From: Nitrospirota bacterium
Lineage (GTDB): Bacteria > Nitrospirota > Thermodesulfovibrionia > Thermodesulfovibrionales > UBA6898
Length of the DNA stretch: 64,000 nucleotides
NCBI GenBank assembly: GCA_016214855.1
Contig: JACRMT010000011.1
Coordinates: 1-64,000 of the forward strand
Direction of reading: 5' to 3'
In this document: piece after piece, positions 42,789 to 52,827 of the stretch
How positions within the stretch are numbered: position 1 is the stretch's first letter
Layout: every line of letters begins with the position of its first letter
Translations under genes and position numbers: made by a program
Notes under the pieces: model-generated
What the model was told of the DNA's origin: nothing
Seen by the model: the letters and a program-made list of their open reading frames with translations, nothing else
Database searches by the model: none

Positions 42789-44081
42789 CTATCGAAGCAG
42801 ACATTCGACACTATCCACATCAAACACCGGGATGTCCCATTTTTCTTTCACTGCGCGCCGGTCGAACCAATAATTGTCGATGAATATAGCCCCTTCAGGA
42901 TCAATAAAGGTCCACTTCTCCTGATGATCGGAAATATGGACTATTTTTTCAAACAGGTACTCAGAAATGCCGCAGGCACGCAGCGTCTCCCCGATGCTCT
43001 GCAGATGTTTCGTAAGCAGCACGACAGCTATCCCCTTATTACGGCATTGATATAAGAAGGCCATAATACGGTCATGGACATGCTTTCCAGCTACCACGGT
43101 CTCATCAAAATCAATATACACGCGCTGGAATTCGAATGAAGCCTTGAACCTGTTATGCAGGCAACGGTCAAGCTGAACAGCATAGTTGTTCTGCAATATC
43201 TCGACCGGCGTCCCCATCGCATTGAAGAGGCTCAAAAGCGCAAAATTCACTCCACAATGCCGATAGAGACCCATGGTGCTCGACTGGCGGGGTGCAAACT
43301 CCATGAGCTTATGGTCTCCCCTGCCGTCCTTCTTAACCTGAAAAAACCAGGCCCCGTTCAGAGAGACCGTTTCATTTATGTCTTGAGCAATGTGCCTTAT
43401 CTCATCGGTTAGTTCCACGGCAGTGGACCGGAACGAAATTCCCATCTGGATCCTCTCGCGTGTTCTGGGACCAATAAACAGAAGTTTACCCCTACCATCG
43501 GTAAAGCAGTCGACGCTAAGCTCTTCCCCGGGAAGGAACTCCGTGACCAGCAGATCGGTTTTCTTCCCTAAATAGAATCTCAAGTCCTCCGCGTTCCCGG
43601 CCACATAAGTCCCTTTACCGCCCTGTCCGTCATTCGGTTTCAGGAAAACCGGGAACGGAAGATCGTCATACGGCTCATCGAACACCGCCGGACAGAAACC
43701 GAAAGACCTGAAACGATCATAGGTCAGCTGTTTGAACCGGGCGATCCGATTTGTCTCGTAACACGATGTTACTATGCAGGCATCTATTTCAGCTTGATGC
43801 TCTGAGAGAAAGCAGGCGACCGTATCGTGCGTCGGATATACGAACCCGATTTGAAACGTCTGAATTAATCGGTTGAAACGTACGATAAAATCGGGCTGGT
43901 CAATATAGAGCGGCTCTTCAATATATCGAGCCTCTTCGTAGACATAGGAAGCATGATCGCTCTTGCCTGACGCACCGAAAACATCGGTGTGATGACTGTA
44001 TTTCAGCGAGTTATATATCTCCAGCCCTATTTCAGAGCCGGCCGGAAAGATCAACACACGATGTTTCGGTCTCATGGACAT
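42789..44081 (-). CDS. ATP-grasp ligase with C-terminal HAD-like domain
   Basis: 430 residues. The first 100 residues look like a pre-ATP-grasp domain (LIFPAGSEIGLEIYNSLK). At about 105-300 the ATP-grasp part has FPVFLKPNDGQGGKGTYV, VTEFLPGEELSVD and KLMEFAPRQSS. At about 325-425 a HAD-like domain has VYIDFDETVV, VLLTKHL and IFIDNYWFDR. ATP-grasp enzymes join a carboxylate to an amine or similar group; the HAD part could remove or check a phosphate. The first HAD Asp has a FDET not DxDxT context, so phosphatase activity is uncertain. ATG at 44081 overlaps the upstream stop. Confidence 0.75.
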   Translation of the reverse strand: MSMRPKHRVLIFPAGSEIGLEIYNSLKYSHHTDVFGASGKSDHASYVYEEARYIEEPLYIDQPDFIVRFNRLIQTFQIGFVYPTHDTVACFLSEHQAEIDACIVTSCYETNRIARFKQLTYDRFRSFGFCPAVFDEPYDDLPFPVFLKPNDGQGGKGTYVAGNAEDLRFYLGKKTDLLVTEFLPGEELSVDCFTDGRGKLLFIGPRTRERIQMGISFRSTAVELTDEIRHIAQDINETVSLNGAWFFQVKKDGRGDHKLMEFAPRQSSTMGLYRHCGVNFALLSLFNAMGTPVEILQNNYAVQLDRCLHNRFKASFEFQRVYIDFDETVVAGKHVHDRIMAFLYQCRNKGIAVVLLTKHLQSIGETLRACGISEYLFEKIVHISDHQEKWTFIDPEGAIFIDNYWFDRRAVKEKWDIPVFDVDSVECLLR

Positions 44082-44809
44082 CAATCAGCCGCCGGCGCGA
44101 CTTCTGCCAGGACACTGCAGCAGAGCTCAGGATAAACGATCCCGGCCATACAGAGCGCCCGGATAATCTTCTCATCGAGATCCAGCGAGATGAGTTGGCG
44201 AGTGGTCAAAGGCTTGAGATATATGCCCTCCAACCGCGTAATCGTACAGCCGGCATCCTCAATGTCCTTCCGGAGCGAATCGATCGTGTAGTAGCGCTTA
44301 TGTCCCAGGAGCAGGTCATGCTCGGAAAGCTGCTTCATATCAGGCAGTAGGCCTGCCAGATGGCCGAGCCTTCGGTTTAATACCTCGGCATTGGGCACGG
44401 TCACGAACATCCTGCCGCCCGACGTCAGGAAGTTTCGGAACCGCTTCAATATTTGTATCGGATCACCGACGTGCTCGAGAATATAACCGAATACGATCAC
44501 ATCAAATCGCTCGGAGGTATCAAATGTTTCAAAGTAGTGTTCAGCAATTTCGACATTCACATCAGGGAACCGTCGGTGAAAATTCCTGATCACAGACGGA
44601 GATGCTTCCACTACGACATGGCGTTTGAACTGCCGGTCGAAAGCGTTCGCGGCTATCCCGTGTCCGAGACCCAGCTCAAGCAGAGAGGATGCACCTTCTG
44701 AGAGCTGCATTACCCGTTCGGGATACCACGTTAACTGGATCTCATTATCAAAATCATAGAGGCTCTCTCCCGAATATGCTCCGATGTGATCATCCAGCTC
44801 ATTTTTCAT
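44081..44809 (-). CDS. Class I SAM-dependent methyltransferase
   Basis: 242 residues from the ATG at 44809; GAGAGGG stands about ten bases upstream. An alternative start at 44869 would overlap the WbqC gene. SLLELGLGHGIAANAF, VVEASPSVIRNF and FDVIVFGYILEHVGDP match type-11 methyltransferases. It lies between WbqC and ATP-grasp genes. Acceptor unknown. Confidence 0.82.
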   Translation of the reverse strand: MKNELDDHIGAYSGESLYDFDNEIQLTWYPERVMQLSEGASSLLELGLGHGIAANAFDRQFKRHVVVEASPSVIRNFHRRFPDVNVEIAEHYFETFDTSERFDVIVFGYILEHVGDPIQILKRFRNFLTSGGRMFVTVPNAEVLNRRLGHLAGLLPDMKQLSEHDLLLGHKRYYTIDSLRKDIEDAGCTITRLEGIYLKPLTTRQLISLDLDEKIIRALCMAGIVYPELCCSVLAEVAPAAD

Positions 44810-44855
44810 AGTGTTGTTTCCCTCTCGGTTCACGGCAGCCGCAACGAACACTGTT

Positions 44856-45554
44856 CTATACAAGGTCATAGTTGCCGGCTATTGCCGCGATAAGTATATC
44901 TCTGGAATTGAACATCATCACATCCATGATAGACAGCCAAGCCACGAACTCATTGCCGAACTGCGGATACTCGAAAGGTTTTGGTCTGATGAACTGCAGA
45001 TCAATGCCCTTCTCGCGGAATGTTTCTTTTGAATACAGATCCAAGCCGCCGATACTGTTCAGATACGTGTCTGCCCCCATTGCTTTGCAAAAGGCAAGGA
45101 CTTTGTCCTGGTTCTTCAGGGAGTGGTCGATCGGAACGGCTGACGAAATTATTGTCTCAGTCCCTATATGCAGGTATTCGCAGATCCTGAGGATCGAGTT
45201 ATAGATGAAGCCGAACAGATTCGCATCGCCATACAGAAATATGTCCTCGATCAACGGGAAGACCTGCTCAAAATACGGGGCACGCCTGTATGCTTCCTTT
45301 GTTTTGTTCAGCAGTCTCACTTTGTTGAAGTCAGCGGATAACCGCCTATCTTTTATGTTCAGGAAGTCAGAGTCTTTCTTAAGGGGAATAGAAAAGGTCA
45401 CATCCCTGCCCTGCTGCAGAAAGCGATTCCTGTTGACCCAGCCTTTTTTTGTGTACTGAATATTATCGTAGACAATGAACGCATCAACCGCCTGAATTAA
45501 CTGATAATAACCGATATAAGGCAGAAAATAAGGCTGCATAATGCCTATTTTCAT
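44856..45554 (-). CDS. WbqC-like family protein
   Basis: 232 residues. KIGIMQPYFLPYIGYYQLI, YDNIQYTKKGWVNRNRFLQQG and FSIPL, then GGLDLYSKETF and SIMDVMMFNS, mark a complete WbqC protein. It is a paralogue of the gene at 16186-17001. It overlaps the aminotransferase stop region by a few bases and lies directly downstream of it, so it may act on the amino sugar that enzyme makes. Confidence 0.83.
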   Translation of the reverse strand: MKIGIMQPYFLPYIGYYQLIQAVDAFIVYDNIQYTKKGWVNRNRFLQQGRDVTFSIPLKKDSDFLNIKDRRLSADFNKVRLLNKTKEAYRRAPYFEQVFPLIEDIFLYGDANLFGFIYNSILRICEYLHIGTETIISSAVPIDHSLKNQDKVLAFCKAMGADTYLNSIGGLDLYSKETFREKGIDLQFIRPKPFEYPQFGNEFVAWLSIMDVMMFNSRDILIAAIAGNYDLV

Positions 45555-45556
45555 GA

Positions 45557-46660
45557 TCACACATCCCGTATGATTGAGGTTATTGTCTCAATTGATGCAC
45601 TGTCCAGTCCGGGATAGATCGGCAGGCAGAGAACGCGTTCTGCCACCTTTCTCGCGACCGGGAGATTAGTATGCGCAGCAGAAGGCAGGTCCTTATACAT
45701 CGGGAACTCGCTGATCAATGGATAGAAATAGCGCCTTGGAAAAATCCCTTGGTTACGAAGCGCATCATTAAGTCCCTCACAGGAAAGCGGATAATCCTCT
45801 TCAATAACGATGGGAAAATACGAATAGTTATAACAGGTGTCTAAAGGTAATGACGGGCAGGTGACCCCCTGGACTGACGACAGCTGCTCCCTGTAATGTG
45901 CGTCAACCTCTCGCCGCAGTGCGATCGCCTTGTCAACGTGTTTGAGCTGCACAAGCCCAAAAGCTGCCTGCAGTTCATTCATTTTTGCGTTTATGCCGGT
46001 ACCAACCACATTTAGTTCGCCAGCGTACCCGAAATTCTTCAGGTCGTCAATCCTCTTTTTTGTCTCTTCGTCGTGACAGATAATGGCTCCGCCTTCAAAC
46101 GTATTGAACACTTTGGTGGCATGGAAACTTAATATCGAGAGGTCTCCATGCGTTAACAGGCTCTGCCCCTTATATGTGACGCCGAATGCATGTGCCGCAT
46201 CATAGATGATCTTGAAACCGTGGGCATCAGCTATTTCCCGAATACGCTCCACGTCGCACGGATGCCCATATACATGCACTGGAAGAATCGCCGTGGTCTG
46301 CGGCGTGATTGCAGCCTCGATCTCCTCAGGGTCGAGATTGAACGTTTTAGAACGCATGTCAACGAAGACCGGCTTAATGCCATTCCAGAGGAGAGCATGC
46401 GCTGTTGCAACAAACGTAAAAGGTGTGGTAATCACCTCTCCCGTGATTTCCAGTGCCTGAAGTGCCGTAAGCAGGGCAAGCGTCCCGTTTGCAAACAGAG
46501 CAAGGTGCTTAACACCCAGATATTCAGCCATCTTTTTTTCAAGCTCTTGATGATATGGACCGTTGTTGGTCAGCCACTTGCTTTCCCAAATATTTTCGAG
46601 ATAGGGCAGGAATTCCTCCAAGGGCGGAAGATATGGCCTTGTTACGTAGATGTTTTTCAT
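45557..46660 (-). CDS. DegT-family sugar aminotransferase (VioA/FdtB-like)
   Basis: 367 residues. TRPYLPPLEEFLPYLENIW, TNNGPYHQELEKKMAEYLG, FANGTLALLTAL and the PLP-lysine segment SFHATKVFNTFEGGA are close to the VioA-type subgroup that makes dTDP-4-amino-4,6-dideoxyglucose, judged from memory. With an RmlB-like dehydratase in the cluster, a viosamine-type sugar is plausible but not shown. It precedes WbqC, a methyltransferase and the ATP-grasp gene, a likely set of decorating enzymes. Confidence 0.87.
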   Translation of the reverse strand: MKNIYVTRPYLPPLEEFLPYLENIWESKWLTNNGPYHQELEKKMAEYLGVKHLALFANGTLALLTALQALEITGEVITTPFTFVATAHALLWNGIKPVFVDMRSKTFNLDPEEIEAAITPQTTAILPVHVYGHPCDVERIREIADAHGFKIIYDAAHAFGVTYKGQSLLTHGDLSILSFHATKVFNTFEGGAIICHDEETKKRIDDLKNFGYAGELNVVGTGINAKMNELQAAFGLVQLKHVDKAIALRREVDAHYREQLSSVQGVTCPSLPLDTCYNYSYFPIVIEEDYPLSCEGLNDALRNQGIFPRRYFYPLISEFPMYKDLPSAAHTNLPVARKVAERVLCLPIYPGLDSASIETITSIIRDV

Positions 46661-46726
46661 TATTCCCTTAGGTACTGTTTATGTTTCTTCCACATCTGTT
46701 CTAACTGTCTGACCTCACGACAGAAG

Positions 46727-47833
46727 TCAGACAGTTGCAAACAGGACGGTTTCTTCTGCATGTATCGTATAGTGGCCAAGATAGTATCTATAACCAAGGG
46801 CCAGGGATTGCAGATATTCTGGAATTTCCCAGAAATCCTCTATGCGGTGGTACAGTGCAATTGCCAATGAGGGGCGGAACGTGCGTATGGTCTGTTCTGC
46901 CCCTTTCAGTGCATGCAGCTCAGCCCCCTCTATATCCATCTTTATAAAATCGACCTTCCTGATCCCATTTTCCTTCGCCCAATCATCGATCGAGAGCGTG
47001 GCGATCTGGCCGCCCGAATCACCGGGATCGTCTAACATAACTTTGCTGCCCGGGCCCTTATCGACACAGAAGAGCTTTTTCCCTGACTCACTCCAGAGCG
47101 GTCTTTCAACGACATTAATAAGGGGTTCAAGCGAATGGTTCAGCGCGATGTTTCTCTTCATGATCTTAAGGTTGCCTGGGATAAACTCAAAGGAGTGAAC
47201 TCTTCCGAGCCTTCCAACAGCGTTCGCAAAATAGAGAGCCGTATCACCCCATCCCCCTCCGGCATCAATGACAACATCACCTTCCCGCACACTGATCACT
47301 TGCTGATCCATGCGGTATTCGTACTGTTTAAGGATAAATTCTATGTATATTCCTAACGCAGTGTAATACAGTTCAATCGGAAAGCCCATGCTTCCCAAGC
47401 GGTACCGATACAGCTTCCAATTGTTAAACCGGCTGTCAACAGCATCTTTCCTATCTCCCAATTGCTCAAGCTGCACCATCTGTTCCCAGAAAGTCGTGCT
47501 GTTAAGCGGTAATTTCACCTTTTTATGGCCAAGGATGCGATAAGCAAGGATCTTCACCAATATATCCTTTGATTGCTGATCATCAAGCAGGTCATATAAA
47601 CATTGAAAGCCTGCCATATGGGGATCATACTCATTAACCCGATGCGCGATATTGAAACAGGAAAGCTCGACGAAATTCCTTTCCTGTAATTTCTTTCTTA
47701 TCAGATGTTTCCAAAAAACCTCTTTGGGCCGGCTCTCCTGCTCCCCGCCAAAACGGTAGAAGTCGTAGTTGTCGGAATGGTCATTACCGAGGCTTTCCAG
47801 AATTGTTGTCATCAGCGCAGTCGTAAATGTCAT
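46727..47833 (-). CDS. FkbM-family methyltransferase
   Basis: 368 residues. The C-terminal half has VVIDAGGGWGDTALYFANA (motif I), VHSFEFIPGNLKIMKRN and KVDFIKMDIEGAELHALKGA, the FkbM signature. The N-terminal 170 residues lack a known motif. FkbM enzymes O-methylate sugars and other small molecules. Its start overlaps the wzt stop by 4 bases (ATGA), tying it to the exporter, as for chain-terminating methyltransferases of ABC-dependent O antigens. Confidence 0.85.
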   Translation of the reverse strand: MTFTTALMTTILESLGNDHSDNYDFYRFGGEQESRPKEVFWKHLIRKKLQERNFVELSCFNIAHRVNEYDPHMAGFQCLYDLLDDQQSKDILVKILAYRILGHKKVKLPLNSTTFWEQMVQLEQLGDRKDAVDSRFNNWKLYRYRLGSMGFPIELYYTALGIYIEFILKQYEYRMDQQVISVREGDVVIDAGGGWGDTALYFANAVGRLGRVHSFEFIPGNLKIMKRNIALNHSLEPLINVVERPLWSESGKKLFCVDKGPGSKVMLDDPGDSGGQIATLSIDDWAKENGIRKVDFIKMDIEGAELHALKGAEQTIRTFRPSLAIALYHRIEDFWEIPEYLQSLALGYRYYLGHYTIHAEETVLFATV

Positions 47834-49125
47834 ATTCTTTTTTCAGGCAGGCTTGTAATATTCCATGCGAACTTGGGTCTGACCACGCCGGGCCATCTGC
47901 CGGTCCACCCCCCCTGCCTTTCAATATCATGAACATCAAATCTCAGCAGATCATGATGCGTGTATATGCTCATCCCGTCCCGTACGACCATGATCATCAC
48001 TCGGTATGAACCTTCGTTCAATAACTTGCCAGGAACACGGCAGGTGCCCTTGAAAAGTTCCTTGCCGATAATCATGCTTTCCGATCCGTCGGCCAGGATG
48101 CACAAACCTTCTTCATTATAAAGATGCATGCTAAAATTCAGTTCAGCCGAAGGCATCAGACTCCAGCATTCGAATTCCAGGGTTAAAGGCGTCATGACCG
48201 TAAGTTCGGACTTGCCTGTCGCTGTTTCCGGCATGATACGTGCCCTGCGCAGGCGGACCTTATCATTCCCCGGGGCTGTTGTTCTGTCGGGCCATAATTG
48301 GTCGTAAACTGATTGGGATCCGCGCAGAAGATAATGTGAAACGACTTCGGCTGCATAACCATCGTCTGCGATCTGACCAGCCTCAAGCCAAATTACCCGT
48401 TCACAGAGAGTCTTTATCGCGGTCATATTATGGCTCACAAATAAAACCGTTCTCCCTTCTTTCGAAACCTCCCCCATCTTCCCCAGGCACTTCTTCTGAA
48501 AAGCTGCATCGCCGACAGCCAGGACTTCGTCTATAATTAGTATTTCCGGTTCCAGGTGGGCGGCTACAGCAAAAGCAAGGCGCACATACATGCCGGACGA
48601 GTAACGTTTCACCGGTGTATCAATGAATTTTTCGATCTCAGCAAAAGCGACGATCTCCTCAAACTTATCAGCAATCTCTTTTTTGGTCATTCCCAATATG
48701 GCGCCGTTCAGATAGATATTCTCGCGGCCGGTCAGCTCAGGATGAAACCCGGTTCCTACTTCCAAAAGACTTGCCACCCTGCCCTTTATTTTCACCTGAC
48801 CCTTTGTGGGGGACGTTACCTCTGAAAGTATCTTCAGCAACGTTGATTTGCCTGCTCCGTTTTTGCCGATGATCCCAAGTACCTCACCACGCTTTACTTC
48901 GAAAGAAACATTATTAAGGGCAAGCATATGGGGATTTTCAGAACTCGTGAAACGTGAAGCGTGAGGAGTAAAAGACTGAGGAGACGCAATGATAGAGTTT
49001 GGGTCCTCTTTGTTGCGCAGCCTGGCCCACCAGCTCTGCAAATCCCGGTACAATGTGCCATGACTGATCGTACCAAGGCGATATTCCTTGAACAGATTTT
49101 CTGCTCTGATCACAACCTCACTCAT
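47830..49125 (-). CDS. wzt: O-antigen ABC exporter ATP-binding protein (Wzt) with C-terminal domain
   Basis: 431 residues. The ATPase domain has Walker A GKNGAGKSTLLKIL, signature YSSGMYVRLAFAVA, Walker B ILIIDEVLAVGDA and switch His in LFVSHNM. The C-terminal 150 residues form a Wzt-C-like beta domain (LTLEFECWSLMPSAELNF) that in known systems recognises the chain terminus. It overlaps both wzm (4 bases) and the FkbM gene (4 bases). It exports a polyprenyl-linked glycan across the inner membrane. Confidence 0.92.
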   Translation of the reverse strand: MSEVVIRAENLFKEYRLGTISHGTLYRDLQSWWARLRNKEDPNSIIASPQSFTPHASRFTSSENPHMLALNNVSFEVKRGEVLGIIGKNGAGKSTLLKILSEVTSPTKGQVKIKGRVASLLEVGTGFHPELTGRENIYLNGAILGMTKKEIADKFEEIVAFAEIEKFIDTPVKRYSSGMYVRLAFAVAAHLEPEILIIDEVLAVGDAAFQKKCLGKMGEVSKEGRTVLFVSHNMTAIKTLCERVIWLEAGQIADDGYAAEVVSHYLLRGSQSVYDQLWPDRTTAPGNDKVRLRRARIMPETATGKSELTVMTPLTLEFECWSLMPSAELNFSMHLYNEEGLCILADGSESMIIGKELFKGTCRVPGKLLNEGSYRVMIMVVRDGMSIYTHHDLLRFDVHDIERQGGWTGRWPGVVRPKFAWNITSLPEKRI

Positions 49126-49988
49126 ACCGTATCCATAAACGTCTTCTCTATCCTGCTGAAAAAAACTAAGCCTGCCAGCAGAATAAACACTGTCACGGCA
49201 AAACTTATACCAAGATTCCCCGGTCGAACTGATCCGGCACCGAGGAAAGCAAAGCGCGCGGTCTCAACTATGGCAGCCATCGGATTCAGCCCATACAGCC
49301 ATTGCCATTTATCCGGTATCTGCGACATCGGATAAACTATGGGCGTTGCGTACATCCAGAGCTGGACACCGAAGCCGACCACAAACTTAAGGTCCCGGTA
49401 TTTGGTGGTCAGGGAAGAAACAAGGATGCCGAGACCAAGGCCGAGGGCTGCCATCTGGATCAGCAGCAAAGGGATCAGCAAGCTCCAGAGAGTTGGTTTA
49501 ATGGCAGCACCACCGACATAAAAATAGATCCAAAATGCCAGAAAAAGGAGAAACTGGATAGCAAATGTTAAGAGGTTTGTTATGACGATCGAGATCGGCA
49601 CGGTGAGTCTCGGAAAATAGACCTTGCCGAAGATGCCTGCGTTGGCAGCAAAGGTATCCGAGGTCTTGTTCAGGCAGTCGCTAAAATAGTTCCAGATCAC
49701 GATTCCGCTCATATAAAAAAGTATCTGCGGCATGCCGTCGGTCGGGATCTTCGCAATTCTTCCGAATATGACAGTAAAAACAACAGCCGTAACCAGCGGT
49801 TGAAGCAGGAACCAGAGCGGCCCAAGAATGGTCTGTTTGTAAAACGTAACAAAATCTCTTTTCACAAAGAGCATGATCAAATCTCTGTAGTTCCAGAGAT
49901 TCATGAGATCAAGATCAAACCAGCCGCTTTTCGGGCCGATCACTTTTGTCCACTGTGTTTCCTGAAAAATCCCGGTGGTATCTTTCAT
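49122..49988 (-). CDS. wzm: O-antigen ABC exporter permease (Wzm)
   Basis: 288 residues with about six transmembrane segments starting at TILGPLWFLLQPLVTAVVF. The RFVK/KRDFVTFYKQTILGPLW region is the ABC-2 type coupling-helix motif of TagG/Wzm permeases. It follows the frameshifted decarboxylase gene by 12 bases and precedes wzt with an ATGA overlap. Together with wzt it marks this as an ABC-dependent surface glycan pathway. Confidence 0.92.
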   Translation of the reverse strand: MKDTTGIFQETQWTKVIGPKSGWFDLDLMNLWNYRDLIMLFVKRDFVTFYKQTILGPLWFLLQPLVTAVVFTVIFGRIAKIPTDGMPQILFYMSGIVIWNYFSDCLNKTSDTFAANAGIFGKVYFPRLTVPISIVITNLLTFAIQFLLFLAFWIYFYVGGAAIKPTLWSLLIPLLLIQMAALGLGLGILVSSLTTKYRDLKFVVGFGVQLWMYATPIVYPMSQIPDKWQWLYGLNPMAAIVETARFAFLGAGSVRPGNLGISFAVTVFILLAGLVFFSRIEKTFMDTV

Positions 49989-50000
49989 AATGTTTCCCTC

Positions 50001-50959
<959 letters not shown>

Positions 50960-51118
50960 CTATCGCCTTGTCGTACCGGCATTTAGACGGGCTACCGCCG
51001 ATCAGGTTGGGAAAACCCGCTTTTTCGTGCTCATTCATCTTCATCCCGATCACAAAATATCCAGCCGAAAGATACTACGCACTGCACTTAATTCACTTGC
51101 CTAAAGCACCTACCGCAA

Positions 51119-51150
51119 CTAAAAAGCCTGCTGTTGGTACTGCAGGCTTT
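51119..51150 (-). terminator. Rho-independent terminator after regulator gene
   Basis: A 9-base-pair stem (GCAGGC core, arms 51123-51131 and 51142-51150) with a 10-base loop, followed on the minus strand by TTTTTAG. It lies 8 bases after the regulator stop. It would separate the regulator transcript from the glycan cluster. Confidence 0.75.
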
Positions 51151-51157
51151 CAAGTAT

Positions 51158-51817
51158 TCAAAAGCGTTGCGCATTCTCCCTGATCATGGTCTCAAGGGGA
51201 TAGATAGAGAATATCCTCTCCTGTGCGATCCCCTGATCGAGAAGCTTTTTATAAACAGTTGCTCTCTTCAAATATGTTGTTAGAATAAAAATATTGCCAT
51301 TCGTGTCAGCAAGATCGAGGTCGTGGAAAGGGGAAACAGCTGTCTTAAAAAAAACTTTTCCTTTTTTGTCATCATCGTACACCCTCCGGAGCTCGATATC
51401 TGCTTCCTGGAGAGAGAGATAGGCGATCTCGGTCACCTCATCCACACCGGCAAAGGAGACCTCACGGATTCCCTGCTTCTGCAGAGTATCGAAAAGCTTT
51501 CTGAAGTCGCGCCGGGCGTTCCGATAGATGCTGGTATAGTCCTGAAGCAGATGATAGGTGAGCCGGGTCTTCTCAGCAAAGCCGGTCGGCGTCAGGTAGT
51601 ACGCATACCTTTTTGCCGGGATCTGACTTATCGTGACATAGCCTTTGGAAACGAGATTCTTAAGGTAAGAATTCACGAGACCCAGGGCAATATTGAGCCG
51701 TTTGCTCAGATCTCTCTGGGACAGCGACTCGCCCTTTGAGATCTCGTCAAGCAGGAGCAGGGACTTGTAACTATCCTGATTATCTGCATTTTTTCCGTTC
51801 ATATTCTGAACGTTCAT
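51158..51817 (-). CDS. Winged-helix transcriptional regulator
   Basis: 219 residues. The N-terminus (about 15-85) is a winged helix (SLSQRDLSKRLNIALGLVNSYLKNLVSKGYV) followed by a wing with RYAYYLTPTGF. The C-terminal 120 residues (REVSFAGVDEVTEIAYLSL) look like a Rossmann-type ligand or nucleotide domain. Similar regulators stand at the start of surface-polysaccharide clusters in delta-proteobacteria. The gene is separated by its own promoter and terminator. Its ligand and target are unknown; the glycan cluster is a natural guess. Confidence 0.8.
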   Translation of the reverse strand: MNVQNMNGKNADNQDSYKSLLLLDEISKGESLSQRDLSKRLNIALGLVNSYLKNLVSKGYVTISQIPAKRYAYYLTPTGFAEKTRLTYHLLQDYTSIYRNARRDFRKLFDTLQKQGIREVSFAGVDEVTEIAYLSLQEADIELRRVYDDDKKGKVFFKTAVSPFHDLDLADTNGNIFILTTYLKRATVYKKLLDQGIAQERIFSIYPLETMIRENAQRF

Positions 51818-51823
51818 GTTTTG

Positions 51824-51852
51824 AACATACCATGAGCAGGGCCTTATGTCAA
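51824..51852 (-). promoter_or_regulatory. Sigma-70-type promoter, probably leaderless
   Basis: Minus strand: TTGACA (51847-51852), 17-base spacer, TATGTT (51824-51829). The expected transcription start falls on the A of the ATG at 51817, so the message would be leaderless; no Shine-Dalgarno is visible. The -10 box overlaps a palindromic run (GTTCAAAACATGAAC, then GTTCAGAA) that could be an autoregulatory operator. Confidence 0.6.
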
Positions 51853-51897
51853 GAAAATATGCAGTAAATTAGTCAGGCTTCAGTTGTTAGTGGTAAT

Positions 51898-51984
51898 CCT
51901 CCTCCCCTTTCCAAGGGGAGGTCGGGGGGGGGTATCGGGAAATGAACAAAAACCTCCCCATACCCCTCCTTGGTAAGGAGGGGA
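51898..51984. repeat. Composite inverted repeat, miniature repeat-like
   Basis: Two short palindromes lie 40 bases apart: CCTCCCCTTtccAAGGGGAGG (51901-51921) and CCCCTCCTTggtAAGGAGGGG (51963-51983). The two halves are also roughly inverted copies of each other, so the whole can fold into a long hairpin. It lies between the glycan cluster regulator and the biotin genes, which diverge from here. Similar GC-rich hairpins are dispersed in many genomes, but only one is present in this window. Confidence 0.6.
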
Positions 51985-52061
51985 TCTTGAATCTGTCCAC
52001 TCTTCACTGAAGTGTTACACAAATGCTTGACTTGAGATAGATGCAGAAAGGATATTAGATT

Positions 52062-52784
52062 GTGGACAGTTCAATAAAAGTTGCCCTGATCACAGGCGGA
52101 GCCAGCGGCCTCGGCAGACATATCAGCCAGGCGTTCCTTGAGCAGGGGTACAAAGTTGCAATCAACTATCTGAGCTCGGAAGAAAATGCATGGGACCTCA
52201 TCGCCCGGGCCGGTGACCGTGCCATCGCAATAAAGGCAGATGTAGGCGACTCAGTGCAGGCCAGGTCGATGATAGAGCGCATTGAGCAGAGATTCGGCAG
52301 GCTCGATCTTCTGATCAATAACGCAGGCATTACAAAAGACAGCCTCCTGATCAGACAGACCGAAGCAGACTGGGATACCGTGATCAGGACAAATCTTACC
52401 GGATGTTTCAACCTTATCCGTGCTGCAGCGCCGCTCATGATCAGGTCAGGCGGCGGTCATGTCATCAACATCTCTTCCTATTCAGGCATAAAAGGAAAGG
52501 CTGGCCAGGCAGCATACAGCGCATCCAAGGCAGGGCTTATCGGCCTGACCATTTCTGCAGCGCATGAGCTCGCCGAACATAATATAAGGGTAAATGCTGT
52601 GGTGCCTGGGTATATGCGTACTGAGATGGGCGCAACAGCAGAAGAGGCAATGGATCGGGCAAAAGAGGAGAGCATCCTCAAGACGCTTTCAGAGCCTTCA
52701 GAGGTCGCCCGCTCCCTTGTCTCAATTGCCGGGATGGACTACATCACAGGTCAGATCCTCAGCCTTGACAGCAGAATCCTTTAG
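52062..52784 (+). CDS. FabG-like short-chain dehydrogenase/reductase
   Basis: 240 residues. LITGGASGLGRHI (cofactor loop), LINNAGITKDS, ISSYSGIKGK and the catalytic YSASKAGLIG are all in place. GTG at 52062 follows AAAGGAT nine bases upstream. It lies 43 bases before bioD, on the same strand, which suggests a role in making the pimeloyl precursor of biotin, though a general 3-oxoacyl-ACP reductase is equally possible. Confidence 0.85.
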   Translation: MDSSIKVALITGGASGLGRHISQAFLEQGYKVAINYLSSEENAWDLIARAGDRAIAIKADVGDSVQARSMIERIEQRFGRLDLLINNAGITKDSLLIRQTEADWDTVIRTNLTGCFNLIRAAAPLMIRSGGGHVINISSYSGIKGKAGQAAYSASKAGLIGLTISAAHELAEHNIRVNAVVPGYMRTEMGATAEEAMDRAKEESILKTLSEPSEVARSLVSIAGMDYITGQILSLDSRIL

Positions 52785-52827
52785 TGCAATACTTCAACTG
52801 AGGCTGCAGCCTTTTTCAGGAGGAACA

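Noticed and set aside
51985-52061. BirA-type operator before the FabG-like/bioD pair
   Set aside because: No TTGTAAACC...GGTTTACAA-like palindrome is present in the gap.
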